Below, in pieces: positions 45,056 through 55,815 of a DNA stretch of 64,000 nucleotides (its first letter is position 1; every line of letters begins with the position of its first letter). Origin of the DNA: Notospermus geniculatus (lineage: Eukaryota > Nemertea > Pilidiophora > Heteronemertea > Lineidae). Made by a program: the position numbers and the translations under genes. Location: the NCBI GenBank assembly GCA_002633025.1, contig NMRB01000008.1, positions 456,561-520,560 of the forward strand, written 5' to 3'. Under the pieces are notes generated by a model. It was not told the DNA's origin, made no database searches, and saw only the letters and a list, made by a program, of their open reading frames with translations.

Positions 45056-45300
45056 CTCACCGGTAGGATTAAATACCGATTTCCCGGTGAGATCGGGAAC
45101 CAATCTGATTTAACATTTAACAGAGCTTTGAAAGTGAAAGTAACCATTGGAAGACCCGGAGCGCCATCTGCATGGTGTTCGTCGACCTCACTCGTTGAGT
45201 TGGGCGGAAGCCGACTATCCAGAGAATATCAGAGGTTCTCAGCCCTCGCTCTGTCGTCACCGTGACGACGTGATCGCTAAGAACCTCTGATATCACCAGG
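45056..45300. mobile_element. Diverged member of the GGTTCCCGATCTCACC foldback family
   Basis: Contains accggtaggattaaataccg..cccggtgagatcgggaacc and the facing words atatcagaggttctcagc / gctaagaacctctgatat, matching block B elements. Confidence 0.5.
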
Positions 45301-46313
45301 ATGTTTGCCGACATCAACGGCCTCCAAATGTTTGCATTCACGGTTGTCATTCCTCTGTACTCCGATGTCTCCTCGGGCGGAGTAGCTCCATAGTGAAAAG
45401 TAAGTCAACGTAATCTTGCGTATCAACTATAAAAAATGTAAATGAAGATTACTGATCTCCACAAGCAGCAAGGATTGAAGTTTTTCAAAATACTCTCTTG
45501 TTTATGCCGGAAATACCCCAGGTCAATCCGACCCTTGAGGCACTTGTAAGTAATGATGCTGCGAAACATTTTTTTACAAGTTTGAAAATCTGCCATGAGT
45601 TGATGATAATTCTGGTGGTCTTCCCCATCGGCTACGTGCACAACTATGACCTTCTACTGAGATGCCGTTTACTGATGCGCGACCTTCCGAAATTTGGTTT
45701 TTCTCGGATCACCTCCATCATCAACGTCAAGGAATTAATTCCACCTTCTGGATTGAGTTCCTGAAACAACACTAAGGTCAGCGATAACCCTTAAAGTTTA
45801 CTCAGTGTTGCAGGCATTGGGCCGTGTTTAAGATCTGGGGTGCTCAGCCCATGAAAATACGGTACCGGTAGGTGGCGCTCACGCAGGTTAGAACCGCGTG
45901 GACCCTCAACACAGCGAACTTCTCGACCATCGGCAATACATGATTTGTTCTGAAAGTCCTCACAATGCGTACCAACCCAATAAGGTAAAGCCAAGAAGGC
46001 GTAGGCTACCAACCCAATAAAGCAGACCAAAAACCAATCCAGCCTTGCCAGCGATTGCGATAACCAGAAAACAAACTCACAAAAAAGATACCTGGCGGTT
46101 TATCTAACTTCATCGACTTGTGGATGTCATGAAATCAGATTGAATCGGTCAAAGCCAGAACTCGGTACTGGTTAGGAATCATGCCCGAGGATCCAGAGAG
46201 GTAATACGACCAACCGAAGTATTGGACGAACTGGTAATGCGATTTTATCGCCATCGAATGGGGGCTTGGCTCTCCCATAATTGAATAAGGGGTCTAATTG
46301 TCTTAGTACACAG

Positions 46314-46545
46314 ATATTCTGACGGCGATTCTGCATTGATCACAGTAATATTTCTGCGCTGGAACATTTGGAGATGGCTAGATTGCGTTATCAATCCAAT
46401 ACATACCCTCTGGTCGGCGACGGCGGACCTTGTGTTCTCTGCATCCACTGGCCCGAGGCTGATGTATCTGCTGCACAAAAAGGGAGTGGCGGTACCACGC
46501 CTAGAGGGTAATAACCAGGAGATGCCAAAGAATGGCCTCGTCAAG
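46314..46545 (+). CDS. Exon-like open frame, strand ambiguous
   Basis: Plus strand: tacacag acceptor, 77 open codons with hydrophobic text (ALITVIFLRW, TLWSATADLVF) and an exact AAG|GTACGT donor. Minus strand: the same interval is also open and has an AGG|GTATGT donor near 46405. At most one can be real, and I recognise neither. Confidence 0.2.
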
Positions 46546-47044
46546 GTACGTTACTTGCGGTGAACCGAAACCATTCTGATAAGATGAGTATATATGTCTA
46601 GTGATGTGAGTGATCAAGTCCTCCCAGGCAAATCAGTATATTAATAGGCAATCATGTACTTATCATTGCTGAATTATTGCGTACATCAGGGATGGAAAAG
46701 AAATGACTCCAACGATTGATGGTTCCTTTCCCCCAGAGGATACACGGCAAACATAAATTAATACAAATGTGCACTTGTTGCAGGGAAGGTTATGTTCAGA
46801 AGCGGTGGGGTTATCCGTCATGTGTTTGGGCGGTTCAAGGTCTGACCTCAGGGGCGATTGTATAAACGTACGAGTCAAGGGTTGACCAGTCGGGTTGACT
46901 ACAGCGCGTTCTGGAGGAAGGGATGGCGTTTCTTGGATCAATAGAGCTTGACCTCAGCCTCGCTGACTTTTCCAGCCATCAGACCAATTTCNTGAATACG
47001 ATTCCGATCAAAATCAGGGACCTCATTTCGTAACGTGACGGAGT

Positions 47045-47255
47045 CCGTCAACTATTGTCCATTTGCGGGAAACTATTGTTCACTATCAGCCTGACAAAGA
47101 ATTTGCGTTCTGAATAAGGTCCCAGGAAAACCTATTGTTCACTCGCCTGACAAAGGATTCGCGTATTGCTAAAGCTATGGGCCTTTGTGAATAAGCTCTC
47201 GAAACTATTGTTCACTATACCTATTGTTCACTATCAGCCTGACAAAGGATTTACG
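47045..47255. repeat. Degenerate tandem repeat, ACTATTGTTCACTATCAGCC
   Basis: Three to four imperfect units of about 40-90 bp sharing ctattgttcactatcagcctgacaaaggattt. Confidence 0.65.
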
Positions 47256-47259
47256 TTTA

Positions 47260-47432
47260 CCCTAAAGGGCGGCGCACACGAGCGACTAAATCTGGGCGAC
47301 CGCCGACGAGACTGGTGGTGCGACTAGACATCAGCCAATCAGAAGCGCCAAATCTTGTCGCTTTGGCGGTCGGAAGCCAAGTGGGCCGACAAATCGGTCA
47401 AAATTGTCGCTCGTGTGCGCCGCTCTTTAGGG
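47260..47432. mobile_element. MITE, CCCTAAAGGGCGGCGCACAC family
   Basis: Left end ccctaaagggcggcgcacac and right end gtgtgcgccgctctttaggg are inverted, continuing through gagcgac / gtcgctc. Confidence 0.8.
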
Positions 47433-47572
47433 CCATACACCAACGAAGATTATCTTGAACTCAGGTGAGCCACAGCTTTTCTATTGTTCAGGTTTGCCAG
47501 GGCATGATGTGACAATGGAAAAGTTGTTGCTCAACTTGAGTTCAAGATAATCTTCGTTGGAGCGTATGGCCC
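47430..47572. mobile_element. MITE, CAACGAAGATTATCTTGAAC family (copy A)
   Basis: Arms gggccatacaccaacgaaga.. and its inverted counterpart, both with the inner palindrome agattatcttgaactca. It abuts elements on both sides; a second copy lies at 50444-50565. Confidence 0.8.
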
Positions 47573-47778
47573 TTAAAGCTGACGTGAACGAACGAAAAGC
47601 CCCATGCGACGAGCAAGAGAATTGCAAACGCCCTGCAAATACCTCAAACGAAGGCTCAGAACATGATAGACCCAATCATGCCAGGAGGGCGCCACCTTAT
47701 TTGTTTTCGAGCTTTCGAGGTGTCAACATCCTCTGGTGAGCACCTGCTGAACACCTTTTTTGAAAGAAAAATGTATGA

Positions 47779-47862
47779 CCCAGGCGGGAATCGAACCCGC
47801 GCCGTGTTATCTCTGTTCCACCACCTTCCCCATTCGGCCACCGAACTTGTTAGGAGACTGCC
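47779..47862 (-). tRNA. tRNA-like sequence (pseudo), leftward
   Basis: A box TGGCCGAATGG, B box GGTTCGATTCC with a 5-bp T-stem (GCGGG/CCCGC), then TTTTT as a Pol III terminator. The acceptor ends do not pair, so it is not a functional tRNA by eye. The A box resembles Ser/Leu tRNAs. Confidence 0.5.
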
Positions 47863-47944
47863 CATCCTTTCTCTTATTCGTAGTATTATTATGTAAGTGG
47901 AAGGCCTACGTCTATAACAAACAGAAATAATGTCTCTGTCAACT

Positions 47945-48016
47945 GCCTCGTTGGCCGAGTGGAGAGAGTGATGGATTACAAATCAGGAGGTTGACGGTTC
48001 GAATCGCGTCTAAATG
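47945..48016 (+). tRNA. tRNA-like sequence (pseudo), rightward
   Basis: A box TTGGCCGAGTGG and B box GGTTCGAATCG with an imperfect T-stem, followed by a run of seven T. The acceptor does not pair. It mirrors the leftward sequence within the same inverted-repeat element. Confidence 0.45.
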
Positions 48017-48219
48017 GCTACAACTTTTTTTCTTTGAGTAGTGTAAGAGGTGTCCGGTGATGTTGACAGCTCTGTTGCCTGAAGGCAAATAAGGTGGCGC
48101 CCTCCTGGCGTCGTGGGGTCTATCATGTTCTGAGCCGTCGTTTGAGGTGTTTGCAGGGCGTTTGCAATTCTCTTGCTCGTCGCATGGGGGCTTTTCGTTC
48201 GTTCACGTCAGCTTTAAAG

Positions 48220-50440
48220 TTACGGGGGTTCTGTGAATAAGGTCATAGATCCCGAGTATTAAGGCAAAGCCGATGTCACTTTTTTCAATTTAAGAAAAAC
48301 ATGCTATATACATGTAAGGTCAGACCAAACCTACCGAGTCCAAAAATGGTATCAACTCTTGATAAAAAATGTGACTTGCGAATTATTTTTCCTTTATAAC
48401 TCAAGAGATTCTAAAAATGTTAAGACCAATCCTCTACGAAATGGATCTGCAACTAAGTCCGGCCGGATAAAAGTTTAGTATCCAAAGAAATTATGGACAT
48501 TTCTATCCGAATTCTCCTTTGGATATGAGGCCATAAGTCGATGGTTGAATGAGTTACGGGCTCCTCGATGAGCGGTCACTCCCCGTATTTGACTCGAGTA
48601 GGTTTAGGGACAATTGATAACAGTTCGAGAGTAGTGTCTGACTGGATGGGGAGTAGCCGATCAAATATTAGAGGAATTAGACGAGAATGAGAAGTACACT
48701 TTGGGGAAGATGGGTCACATGGAGTACGCCAATCCGAAAGTAAATGCAACGACCAAGCCCAAGCATCTCATCCACAAAGCTTTGACAGCAGTGCCCCTGC
48801 AGTGCCCCTAAGGCAAAACCAACGTGAAAGACCATCGCGAAAACGATCGAAGTCGTCACGAAAAGTATGGTTCCGAAAGATTTACAGCTTCACTTCTCTT
48901 TGACCTTGTTGAAACTGAACCTGTCCGCATTGAAGAACAACCTCTGGAACCAAAAGCAAGCAATGCAGCCATCCGGCTAAGCGTAAATGACCTGCATCAC
49001 AAAAACTTTTTGATAAAGCAAAGTCACATTTTTTTCCAGTTATTACAACCTTGATTTCTGTCTTATGGTCTTATCGGAGTGGGAAGTCATCGAGAATCGA
49101 CAAATCTTCGGCTAAGATACCTTTGGTACAATATGCATCCCTATCAAGCTTTAATGGGTCCATTTCAGCCATCGGTGATCCACTGCTAAGCATCTTTGAT
49201 GTTCGGCTTCACCACTTAAGGATAAAAGGCATTTATAGCCAGATGATTATCATAGCAACGTCTCTCTTATGGGCACATTTATGGATTCCCCCTTAGCCGA
49301 GGGAAGAAAACTTGCAAAGAGGGAGTGGAAAGGGCAAGGTGTATAGAAGTCGATCGAATATCATCCTGCGCCCTCAGCCAATATCCTGACGGAACCCTGC
49401 CAAATGGTATTGGTCGGTCAGTCGTTAAAAGTTCCATCATACACAACTCAAGAAATTTAAAAATCTCAGAAAATTATACAAATCCATACATGTGTAATGT
49501 AATATTTATTTGAAAGAGAAGCTGATATATACATGAAAAGGGCCAACGCCGAAGCATTACTGGCCCTTGAAAACAAGTAGCAATAGTTACAGGCGGGCGG
49601 TATAACATAACAGATGTGCAAAGAAACAAAATGTACATGAGTGTAAACAAAGAGCAGATAGCAAGAGAGAAGCAGATGTAATGATAAATCACGGGTCATG
49701 GCAGCAACCCGACAGTTGATGTAATACTGATGTTAAATATAATTGACTGACAGAGCAGGAATCGGGGATTGATCGGGAGAAAAAAAGGGAATTTAAAGTT
49801 GGTTTAATTTAGTACAGCAGTCTTGACGAGGTGAAGAAAGTTGGCTGTTAATGATCCATACATGTAATAACAAAATCTGATTGATCAACGCAAATTTTAT
49901 GAATTTTTGTTGACTTACTAAAATTTATCAATTTTGATACCCAACAAAACGTTTTTGAAAGATGAATATTAAAATTCGTCGTTTAATCATTCTACTCGAC
50001 ATTTTCTAAAACTGGGGAAAAACTCTTTTAATTTTTTTCTTGTTGTCTATATTGGTTAAACCAAGAGTACATGTATATTCTTGGTGAAACTTAATCCTCC
50101 ACAGTCCATCTCATTTATCAAGGATGTGCTGTCATCATATCGTCTTCTCGATTCATTATTGACAAGACGAAGAAATTTTTCTGATTATGCCAGACCAGTC
50201 ACGGATTGTTCCCGAACGGCCGAAGCCAACCAACCCAAGACAAAGCTTTACAATTAAAGCGTCCATTGATATCCGATATTGCTACAACAGGATCAATTGT
50301 CCTCTCTGTATCAGGCCAATCGGAATTTTCTTTCATTAGCCGACCCTCACTGAGGCTATAGCATGACACATTTCGGCCGAAGTGATGGTGTTCATACATT
50401 CTTTGAGGCTAAGTAAACATGGCACAAACAGGTAGACTCA
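48220..50440. other. No gene or repeat recognised
   Basis: Non-coding, moderately AT-rich. ORFs up to about 80 codons (such as plus 48824-49054) lack convincing splice context or recognisable motifs. Confidence 0.4.
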
Positions 50441-50443
50441 AGG

Positions 50444-50565
50444 AGCCGTATGCACCAACGAAGGTTATCTTGAACTCAGGTTGAGCCACAGCTTTTCAAT
50501 TGTTTAGGTTTGCCAGGGCGTGGCTCAAGCTGAGTTCAAGATAATCTTCGTTTGTGCATACGGCC
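50444..50565. mobile_element. MITE, CAACGAAGATTATCTTGAAC family (copy B)
   Basis: Ends agccgtatgcaccaacgaag and cttcgtttgtgcatacggcc, flanked by caagg on both sides (possible 5-bp target duplication). Confidence 0.75.
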
Positions 50566-50569
50566 CAAG

Positions 50570-53500
50570 GTCTTTTATTCAAATAAGGGAAAGATGATAG
50601 TGATGATTTGCACATGCGCGCCAGCACCAGTATGGAGCATCTTAAATCACCAAGGATTTACTGAGTGAGCTCGTCTGAAGACGAAATGACTGGAGGACTA
50701 AATATTTTAAAATGGTAAAGAATGAAGGTATTCGTAACTCGAGACTCCGGCTGGCATTTCTATTCGCATCTTCCAGCGTCCGCAGCATAAAGAAATCCTA
50801 AGGATGGGCATGTCGCCATAAACCCTTCTGCTGCTGCAAAATTCGTCGACAGTTTACGTTATCATTTCAATTTTGACAACCCTAAGTGGGAAATTGATTG
50901 GCTGTGCTATGCCTGGGGCATGGCTTATCGCGCATCAAATCGCGATATTGATAGCCAACTCTTTTACAACCATGCAATTTTCTTGATACCGATGATGTAC
51001 GAAGCATCTTACAACGAATTCCTTGTGAATTCTTTGCACGACTGTAACTTAGTTCCGATGCTATGAAGGAATCAGCGACGAATGTGCCCATTTCGAAGCC
51101 TGATGACCTTTATCCCCTATCGCAGAATCCGGTGTGAGAGTTGGAAAAAATCTCCGCAAAAAGGAGCATCTAAGCCTCTTTCCTGATCTTTATTGCCAGC
51201 GCGTGTCCCGTGTGAGGACATCAAGTAGGAGATATGGGTTCAGTCGAAGTGCATTGCTTACAGTACATTCCTCAGACAAGTACATGTACTATAACGGTCA
51301 CTACTTTGCAATAACAGTATACAATGTAGTTCATCAACATTGCGTACTGCATTTCTGGCTGGAATTTGATGACAAAAATTTATATGCTCGCCCATGAATT
51401 ATTGGAAAGGTAACTAGATATCAACTACATTACTAAGTTAAACCCATTCTGCCGACAGCAGCGGCGGCAGCCTTCGTTGTTCCTTGAATCTCTGGTCGGA
51501 AAAAGACCGTTTCTACTGGGCTAGTGTATCGGCGTATCAAACACCGTTTCTGATGGTTCCTGCGTGTCAAAGAGTACCGTTTCCAATGGGCTACATTCGA
51601 GTGTCAATCCTAAACAAACTTCTGACGAGGGTCTCCTCTGAGTTACAGAAAAACTAGGCTACCATGGTCCAATCAGCTCATTCAGTGCAAAATTCAGTAC
51701 ACGGCATTTCTTCCTTTTTCTCCATCTATCATATTATTTCGGGCCACACCAATGTAACGTGGGGACAGAAGCAGAATTATTTGGTTACTCTTCCAAGTGA
51801 AGAATGAAGGAAGCTCGCATATCAAAAAGAAAAAAACCCCGAAAAAACCCGCTAGTTGTCATAACTTCCTATTGCAATGATAACCTCATAACGACCTGGT
51901 TACCACCACCTGCCTATCCTTGATAAAATCATCCCTTGATTGTTTCCCTATATGGCACCATCAGACCGCTCGAGAGGTCCCACCTGACTTCAGTAATATT
52001 GACCTGCTGTTAGAAATTAGCTTATAGTAATAAGGTTCTACATTATCATTGGCCTGACATCACGGTGACGGCGAATCACATCACGGTGCGCCGCACCAAC
52101 TGGTGCACACCGATCGACCACAGCCACCAGAGTCGTTCTGATATAATTTGTGAAGCGATCGGCCACCTCGGGGCGGTGATGAAGCAACTGGCCGTGAAAT
52201 TGCCATATTCTTCAAACGAATACACAACCTGGGTGCATCCATCAATCGTTTTCAAGACGTCTCCATACGTTAATGGATCATCTGGTCTCGTTCGCGATTG
52301 GGGGCAATTTGATATTGTGTCGAAGGTCTTGATCTTGCTTCATCACACCGATGTAACATTCTCGCCGCCAGAGGCCTCTTTCACACTACTTCTAACCTCG
52401 GTAACTTCAGAGCCAACTTTACGCTCGGGTCAAGCGCCCAAAGTGGTCCTGAAAGCGGATCGCTGATTGGCTAGCTACATGTAGCTTGGCGCCAATTCTA
52501 ACACGCGTTAGAATAACGCGTGACACCAAAAATAGATAAGCGAGCTTATCTATTTTTGGTGACACCTATTGGTCATCTTTTGAGAATCGCGTGACCGGAG
52601 CAGTGTCGGAGCTTGAGCCATAAAACTGGCCAACTCATGATCAACCTCCCGTACGTAAGCTCCGATACATGTATGTGAAATAAAATGTGCACTTAGTTCA
52701 CATAAAGATGGAGTTTAACTGCTTTCAATTGATATCATCGTGACATTTTTCTTTTTTATTCCCTCTATGACATTAAGATATCAGCAGGATTTCCTCTTTC
52801 GCGACGTCAAGCTATCATAAAAGTCGCCGATTCAACATCGTCCTCATTAAACCGACAATATATGGACGACTTGGGTTTTTGCAAGACAATGTTTTTTGGC
52901 GAACTAACGGTGATGGCGAGGAAGCACTCAAGGTCCATGGAAAACGTGTTACACTCCTGGCAGAACACGAAGGCACGTGGGCCAACATGCATGGTTTAGT
53001 CAAAACCAGGGATGCCCCCGCACTTCGGCAGGCGAGACGACACCAATTAACGGTTCCAAACTAATCACCATTTTGTGTAACCTTGACAGTTGGAGGCGTA
53101 ACGGCATGCCACACACATAAAAGTATTAATATTCAGTCTGTGGGGAAATTGGTAACTTTTCCCGTCAGTGTAATTCATGGAGACCATGCGTCATTGATAT
53201 TGCACCCCAGAGTCAACTGTAGAAGGTACCAATGCATTTCTCAGTGTCGGAGTGAAAATGAAAAACGACGTTGCGTAGGCAGTTAAACTTATCGCACCTA
53301 CCGTCGGAGGTCACTTGAAATATGTGACTGTTGATGCTTACGATGACAGGAATGAATATAAACTATTGACTGTGGTCCCACAATCTAATTAACACATGGC
53401 ATGCTACAACCGTCCGAGTCCGGAGCTCCAGTTTTTTCCTTTTGCTGGCGACTAAGTCTATCGATCGTCTGAGCTTCACCAATTACAGTACAATTGAAGA

Positions 53501-54730
53501 ACCACAGAGTTCTAAATCTGAGAGGCACCTCGCGTCCTATCCATCATTCCAGGCTCTGTACGTGGCTTCGAGCGCGATGAGTAGACCGTAACTCGATTAC
53601 ACTGATCAAAAACCGAACGTTTATCTAACGTAACATGATTAAACCGTCTTTTCTATTGCTCATTACCCAAGGCTTTTGTCCCAAGATTAGCAAACTACCA
53701 CAATATGGAATGGTTTATTGAGTTACATTGTATCATCCATGTCACTCCCCCTGAAGTTTAAAAGATGAGCACTCTCGGCGACACTAAGGTCATCGTCATG
53801 CTGCCAAATTTAAACAGCTTCCGAGGTCGGTGACCTCTTCATGATATCATTGAAAGTAGGTCAAAAAGTAGGTCATAACAATCATATTTAATTTACTGCT
53901 TATGACGCAACAGAGGACATATTTCTAGTGATGTTTTCGTCTGATATACTCTGAGTGTTTGTCCGAGTCCGCAGATTGAAGACGCACCACCGAACGAATC
54001 AGAACCACAGTTACTAATCCTCGCCAAGTATAACAGTCGTTCTGATTGGCCAACTTGATTTTGCAAATGCGCCACTGGAGCCCAATCTTCGCCAGGGCCT
54101 TCAATTTGGCCATTTCTCATCCTTGGCTCCACAATCAACTGTCATCTCTGACCGGCGTCACGTTTATCAGCACATGCCACCTCCAGGAGATAATCCATTC
54201 TCTAGCCGTCGTTATTCGAATGAATAATGGTGTCTGTCAGCAAATTGCTATAGTCCTATTGTAGCGTGTAATATGTTCGCTCTCGACCGTCAAATCATTG
54301 AGTGCAGGATCTCGATTTGACATTTTTGTAAATTGATTTCGCGGTCATGTAGGTAATTTTCTGTCAAGGTGTGCTCTCTATATATTCGGGCGATGTGACA
54401 TCTCCCATGAAATGAATGAGAATAAGGCTAATGACAGGTGGTTATGATAGCCTTTTGAAAAAGACAAGTGGCCAGGTATTTTGCAAGGATAGCTAAGGAG
54501 CAACTATGTTTAGGTCGCTGTCTCGGCGGAGACATCCGTCTTCTTTGACAGCCAATTTCCGTAAAATGATACGATGACGAGAGCGTACGCTTGGAAAGTG
54601 TCGGATAATGAACGATGACGCAAATATAAACTCCTTGTGATGACGCCTAACTTCAGAATTTTGACGGCTGGTCACGAGAACTTATCTTGTCGAATATAGT
54701 CGGGTTCCGCTTGACAAAACGTATGGTGGC
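50570..54730. other. No confident gene; minor repeats
   Basis: Holds a degenerate repeat of about 45 bp (accgtttctactgggctagt-like, three units at 51508-51610), an 18-bp-arm palindrome caccaaaaatagataagc at 52527-52564, and a 133-codon plus ORF (52065-52466) with no recognisable domain. Confidence 0.4.
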
Positions 54731-54732
54731 AA

Positions 54733-54979
54733 AACCTGGCGTCCACTGGGGCGCGGACAAGACGCGGAATGCAAAATTAGTAAATCCGCATTCATTCAGC
54801 AACCTCTCTGCGTATTCTTGAAAGATTACGTTCAGTGTCTTTGTTTTCCTGGCGTTTCTGCACTTTCGGGAGAGGGCAAAATGCCCAATAGTCATTGACG
54901 CGGAAAGAATGCCGAAATGACACAGTTTACTTCCGCAACCCTTCCTAATGTGGTCGGCGCTCTAGTGGACGCCACCCAT
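54733..54979. mobile_element. MITE, GCGTCCACTAG family (copy B)
   Basis: Same ends and subterminal sequence as 41964-42284, about 75 bp shorter in the middle. Confidence 0.75.
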
Positions 54980-55492
54980 AAGAAAAAGACAATCGAGCAC
55001 GGTAACCAGTCGGTTTTAAACTCCCACCGCAGTTTCGAACCGCTCCCCGTATCATCACCCGCGCTCCGAAACAGCTTCGATTCACGCCATTCTCAAAAGA
55101 TGACCAATAGGCGTCACTAGTTTGGCTAGTGTTGAGTTCATACTTCTGATCAACTCAACAATGAGCTTTTAAATAATGTAGGAGCGGAGTGCCCAAACAC
55201 AGGAAAGGAGTAAGCACCAGCGACACCAGTTCCCACCAGTGGCTGTAACTTTTACGGCAGATCGCACGGGCGTCACACGATTTCATGAATCAACTCGCAT
55301 TGCTTCTCTGATCTTGATCAATATCACGACCCTTTCAATCGATCTGGTATTTACAACAAATTTCCCTGGTGGGTTTTACGACGTGATACTTATGGTAACC
55401 GTCCAGAGTAAGCCGTAGTGGGCAACCCGAATGTCCTCTAATCTAGTCACCAAGAGTACGTTCTAAGCAGGTATCAGAGATTTTGATAAAAT

Positions 55493-55552
55493 GGCGGAGA
55501 CTGAAAGACGATGCTCCACGTGAGAGATTTTTCGCGCAAGTGGGCTCTCTAT
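55493..55552. mobile_element. Partial element, CACGTGAGAG family
   Basis: tccacgtgagagatttttcgcgcaagtgggctctctatgggca, a single arm of the family seen at 13760 and 40211. Confidence 0.45.
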
Positions 55553-55673
55553 GGGCAATGCAACACGAGAAAACAATGGGCAGTCCTTGTGCCATTCCGG
55601 CAATGGTGGATTTCCATTTAAAGCAAACAGGCACGACAGAGCTGCGCCTTCAGTACTTCTTTATTCATAGAAT

Positions 55674-55815
55674 CATTGGGTCATACATGTATGAATAAAG
55701 ACAAGTAAATGCTTTTACTTGAATTTTGCAACACAAATGCACCAGGCAATGCTGCACGAACACATGTATGAAGTAAAAGCATTTGCTAGTCTTTATTCAT
55801 AATTATGACCCATTG
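55674..55815. mobile_element. MITE, AAATGCTTTTACTT family (full copy)
   Basis: About 45-bp inverted arms: attgggtcat..tatgaataaagac..aaatgcttttactt mirrored at the right. The inner word also marks elements 5' of both ACC copies. Confidence 0.75.

Larger units (their letters stand above)
47577..48213. mobile_element. 637-bp TTAA-flanked element with 128-bp inverted repeats and two tRNA-like sequences
   Basis: Arms 47577-47704 and 48085-48213 are inverted repeats of over 90% identity by eye, starting AGCTGACGTGAACGAACG, flanked by TTAA on both sides (47573-47576, 48214-48217), a piggyBac-type target duplication. The interior carries two outward-pointing tRNA-like sequences with A and B boxes, each followed by a T run. 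No transposase ORF is present, so it is non-autonomous. Confidence 0.8.

Noticed and set aside
47779-48016. Two functional tRNA genes
   Set aside because: A and B boxes are present, but acceptor stems do not pair and they lie inside a mobile element.
52065-52466. 133-codon plus-strand ORF
   Set aside because: Composition and lack of motifs or splice context do not support a gene; kept only as a note.
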